Source: Salmonella bongori NCTC 12419
GTDB taxonomy: Bacteria > Pseudomonadota > Gammaproteobacteria > Enterobacterales > Enterobacteriaceae
Direction: 5' to 3'
NCBI RefSeq assembly: GCF_000252995.1
Contig: NC_015761.1
Coordinates: 3,100,001 to 3,164,000, forward strand
DNA length: 64,000 nucleotides
Made by a program: the position numbers and the translations under genes. Shown here piece after piece: positions 61,679 to 64,000 of this stretch. Within the stretch, counting starts at the first letter, position 1, and each line of letters opens with the position of its first letter. The notes under the pieces were generated by a model that was not told the DNA's origin, made no database searches, and saw nothing but the letters and a program-made list of their open reading frames with translations.

Positions 61679-63250
61679 ATGGCCAACATCGAAATTCGCC
61701 AGAAATCCCCATCGGCGTTTTATATAAAAGTACACGAAACTGATAATGTCGCCATTATTGTTAATGACAATGGTCTAAAAGCTGGAACATGTTTCCCGGA
61801 CGGACTGGAACTGATCGAGCATATTCCGCAAGGTCATAAAGTCGCCCTGAAAACTATCCCCGCTCATGGCGAAATCATTCGTTACGGCGAAGTGATCGGC
61901 TATGCGGTACGCGACATCTCATGTGGAAGCTGGATCGACGAATCACTGGTTGAACTACCAAAAGCGCCGCCGCTAAATACACTGCCGCTGGCAACCAAAG
62001 TCCCTGAAGCACTGCCGCCGCTGGAAGGCTACACGTTTGAGGGCTATCGTAACGCCGATGGCAGCGTGGGCACCAAAAATCTGCTTGGCATTACTACCAG
62101 CGTACACTGTGTGGCGGGCGTGGTCGATTATGTGGTGAAAGTGATAGAGCGCGATCTGCTGCCCAAATACCCGAATGTGAATGGCGTCGTGGGATTGAAC
62201 CATCTGTACGGCTGTGGCGTGGCCATCAACGCGCCGGCGGCGGTGGTGCCAATTCGCACGATCCATAATATTGCGCTCAACCCCAATTTTGGCGGTGAAG
62301 TCATGGTGATTGGCCTCGGCTGCGAGAAACTTCAGCCGGAGCGACTACTGGAGGGTACTGATGATATCCCGGCTATTCCTCTTGAAAACGCCAGCATTGT
62401 GCGTCTACAGGACGAGCAGCATGTCGGCTTTAAAGCAATGGTCGATGATATTTTGCGGGTTGCCGAACGTCACCTGGCGACACTCAATCAGCGTCAGCGT
62501 GAAACCTGTCCGGCCTCCGAACTGGTGGTCGGGATGCAGTGCGGCGGCAGCGACGCATTTTCTGGCGTCACAGCCAACCCGGCGGTAGGCTACGCTTCAG
62601 ATCTACTGGTACGCTGCGGCGCGACAGTCATGTTCTCGGAAGTCACCGAGGTACGCGACGCCATCCATCTGCTGACGCCTCGCGCCGTTAACGAAGAGGT
62701 GGGCAAGCGCCTGCTGGAAGAGATGGCCTGGTACGATAACTACCTTGATATGGGGAAAACCGATCGCAGCGCTAACCCGTCCCCTGGCAACAAAAAAGGC
62801 GGCCTGGCAAATGTGGTGGAAAAAGCGCTGGGTTCGATCGCCAAATCCGGCAAAAGCGCCATTGTGGAAGTGCTGTCGCCAGGCCAACGACCGACCAAAC
62901 GCGGACTGATTTACGCGGCAACACCTGCCAGCGATTTTGTTTGTGGCACGCAGCAGGTTGCCTCCGGTATCACCGTGCAGGTGTTCACCACCGGGCGCGG
63001 TACGCCGTACGGGCTAATGGCGGTGCCGGTCATTAAAATGGCGACGCGTACCGCGCTGGCGAACCGCTGGTATGACTTAATGGATATCAATGCGGGCACC
63101 ATCGCCACAGGAGAAGAGACCATCGAAGACGTAGGCTGGAAGTTATTCCACTTTATTCTGGATGTCGCCAGTGGCCGGAAAAAGACGTTCTCTGACCAGT
63201 GGGGCTTACATAATCAATTGGCGGTGTTCAACCCGGCGCCAGTAACCTGA
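61679..63250 (+). CDS. garD: Galactarate dehydratase GarD
   Basis: The gene encodes 523 aa from ATG 61679 (MANIEIRQKSPSAFYIKVHETDN), with GGAG twelve bases upstream; an ATG three codons earlier is directly against that GGAG and less likely. The UxaA/GarD family regions are present: HLYGCGVAINAPAAVVPIRT, LGCEKLQPERLL, GMQCGGSDAFSGVTANPAVGY, SANPSPGNKKGGLANVVEKALGSI. It converts galactarate to 5-keto-4-deoxyglucarate. Confidence 0.95.
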   Translation: MANIEIRQKSPSAFYIKVHETDNVAIIVNDNGLKAGTCFPDGLELIEHIPQGHKVALKTIPAHGEIIRYGEVIGYAVRDISCGSWIDESLVELPKAPPLNTLPLATKVPEALPPLEGYTFEGYRNADGSVGTKNLLGITTSVHCVAGVVDYVVKVIERDLLPKYPNVNGVVGLNHLYGCGVAINAPAAVVPIRTIHNIALNPNFGGEVMVIGLGCEKLQPERLLEGTDDIPAIPLENASIVRLQDEQHVGFKAMVDDILRVAERHLATLNQRQRETCPASELVVGMQCGGSDAFSGVTANPAVGYASDLLVRCGATVMFSEVTEVRDAIHLLTPRAVNEEVGKRLLEEMAWYDNYLDMGKTDRSANPSPGNKKGGLANVVEKALGSIAKSGKSAIVEVLSPGQRPTKRGLIYAATPASDFVCGTQQVASGITVQVFTTGRGTPYGLMAVPVIKMATRTALANRWYDLMDINAGTIATGEETIEDVGWKLFHFILDVASGRKKTFSDQWGLHNQLAVFNPAPVT

Positions 63251-63251
63251 T

Positions 63252-63340
63252 CCAGGCAATGCCGGAGGGCAACCACACCTTGTCCGGCCTGGGATAACCA
63301 CACAATCCTGTAGGCCGGGTAAGCGCCAACGCTACCCGGT
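63252..63340. repeat. BIME after garD
   Basis: Two REP-like units (about 63252-63293, and GGCCGGGTAAGCGCCAACGC... at 63313-63340) between garD and the terminator. Confidence 0.7.
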
Positions 63341-63366
63341 ATTTTTACATCATTTTACCCTTATAC

Positions 63367-63392
63367 AAGCATGTCCACCCGACATGCTTTTT
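63367..63392 (+). terminator. Terminator between garD and gatY
   Basis: AAGCATGTC / GACATGCTT stem with CACCC loop and T run, on the plus strand. Confidence 0.85.
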
Positions 63393-63401
63393 TACGTCTG
63401 T

Positions 63402-63506
63402 CTTTCGTCGCCTTACATTTTCTTTCGAAACTTTCATTTATCAGATCATAATCACAAAAAAACATTCCGAAAGCCTATAGATTCTTTCGAAGAAAACAAA
63501 CGAAAG
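63402..63506. promoter_or_regulatory. gatY control region with five CTTTCG/CGAAAG boxes
   Basis: CTTTCG at 63402, 63422 and 63484; CGAAAG at 63468 and 63501. DeoR-family repressors bind such direct or inverted TTTCG boxes, and the gat operons are controlled by the DeoR-family repressor GatR. The last box lies 15 bp before the gatY start, over the ribosome-binding region. Confidence 0.65.
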
Positions 63507-63520
63507 ATTTCGGAGGAAGG

Positions 63521-64000
63521 ATGTTTATCATTTCAGGCAAAACAATGCTCAGGAAGGCGCAGCAGGAAGGTTATGCTGTGCCGGCATTTAACATCCACAA
63601 TCTCGAGACGTTACAAGTGGTGGTGGAAACCGCGGCAGAATTGCGCTCTCCGCTGATTGTCGCCGGTACACCAGGCACCTTTAGCTACGCTGGCGTCGGC
63701 AATATTGTAGCCATTGCCGCAGAGCTGGCGAAAAGCTGGAACCACCCTCTCGCGGTACATCTCGATCATCATGAAAAATTAGCTGACATCAAAATGAAAG
63801 TCGCCGCAGGAGTACGCTCAGTCATGATCGACGGCTCGCATTTTCCCTTTGCCGACAATATTGCGCTGGTAAAAAGCGTGGTTGATTACTGCCACCGCTA
63901 CGATGTCAGCGTGGAAGCCGAACTTGGGCGTCTCGGCGGGCAGGAAGACGATCTTATTGTTGACGGCAAAGATGCACTCTATACCCATCCGGAACAGGCC
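63521..64000 (+). CDS. gatY: D-tagatose-1,6-bisphosphate aldolase, catalytic subunit GatY (cut by window edge)
   Basis: ATG 63521, with GGAGGA four bases upstream, opens 160 codons to the window edge. It is a class II fructose/tagatose-bisphosphate aldolase: EGYAVPAFNIHNLETLQVVVETA, VHLDHHEKLADI (Asp/His of the metal site), GVRSVMIDGSHFPFADNI, and VSVEAELGRLGGQEDD (metal Glu). GatY and the close paralogue KbaY are hard to tell apart by eye; the position next to garD and the boxes upstream favour the Salmonella gat operon. Confidence 0.85.
   Translation, partial: MFIISGKTMLRKAQQEGYAVPAFNIHNLETLQVVVETAAELRSPLIVAGTPGTFSYAGVGNIVAIAAELAKSWNHPLAVHLDHHEKLADIKMKVAAGVRSVMIDGSHFPFADNIALVKSVVDYCHRYDVSVEAELGRLGGQEDDLIVDGKDALYTHPEQA

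Overview
The window is a chromosomal segment of Salmonella enterica. The host gene order (ileX tRNA end, yqjH, yqjI, a second chemoreceptor, aer, patA, fadH, rlmG ... exuT-exuR ... tdcABCDEG, rnpB, garKRL, garD, gatY) follows the E. coli 69-71 min region. It differs at the points expected of Salmonella: mcpC lies between yqjI and aer, there is no ebg cluster, ygjV or garP, and a gat operon follows garD. Assignment is by remembered family sequences and gene order, not by a database search.

Bases 1 to about 15,280 are the right part of a P2-like prophage whose control region is of the coliphage 186 type. From left to right it holds the capsid and DNA-packaging genes (M partial, N, O, P, Q), then a cos region, then the early operon on the minus strand (apl-cII-fil-...-A, with the SOS antirepressor tum beyond A), then cI and int on the plus strand. 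It ends at a 46-bp duplicate of the 3' end of tRNA-Ile(CAU) ileX. Three AT-rich genes of unknown function flank the packaging site cos: a putative HExxH zinc metallopeptidase on the Q side, and two orphans on the tum side. This is the position where P2 carries tin and old, so they are the best candidates for phage-encoded defence or lysogenic-conversion functions.

From 15.3 to 17.1 kb there is a small accessory islet just outside the attachment site. It carries a YecR-like lipoprotein gene and a two-gene module: a small NlpC/P60- or CHAP-like cysteine hydrolase, and an overlapping lipoprotein that looks like its immunity protein. A 19-bp inverted repeat flanks the module.

From 17.2 kb to the end the window is core genome. 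It covers metal and ferric-siderophore handling (nfeF/nfeR), chemotaxis and energy taxis (mcpC, aer, each with a recognisable sigma-28 promoter), putrescine degradation (patA), beta-oxidation (fadH), rRNA methylation (rlmG), and the pH/manganese-responsive alx leader RNA. It continues with Ser/Thr uptake (sstT), hexuronate catabolism (uxaCA, exuT, exuR), the yqjA-mzrA-yqjCDEK-yqjFG membrane and stress cluster, cysteine catabolism (cyuPA), anaerobic threonine and serine degradation (tdcABCDEG), RNase P RNA, galactarate catabolism (garD, garLRK) and the start of the galactitol operon (gatY).
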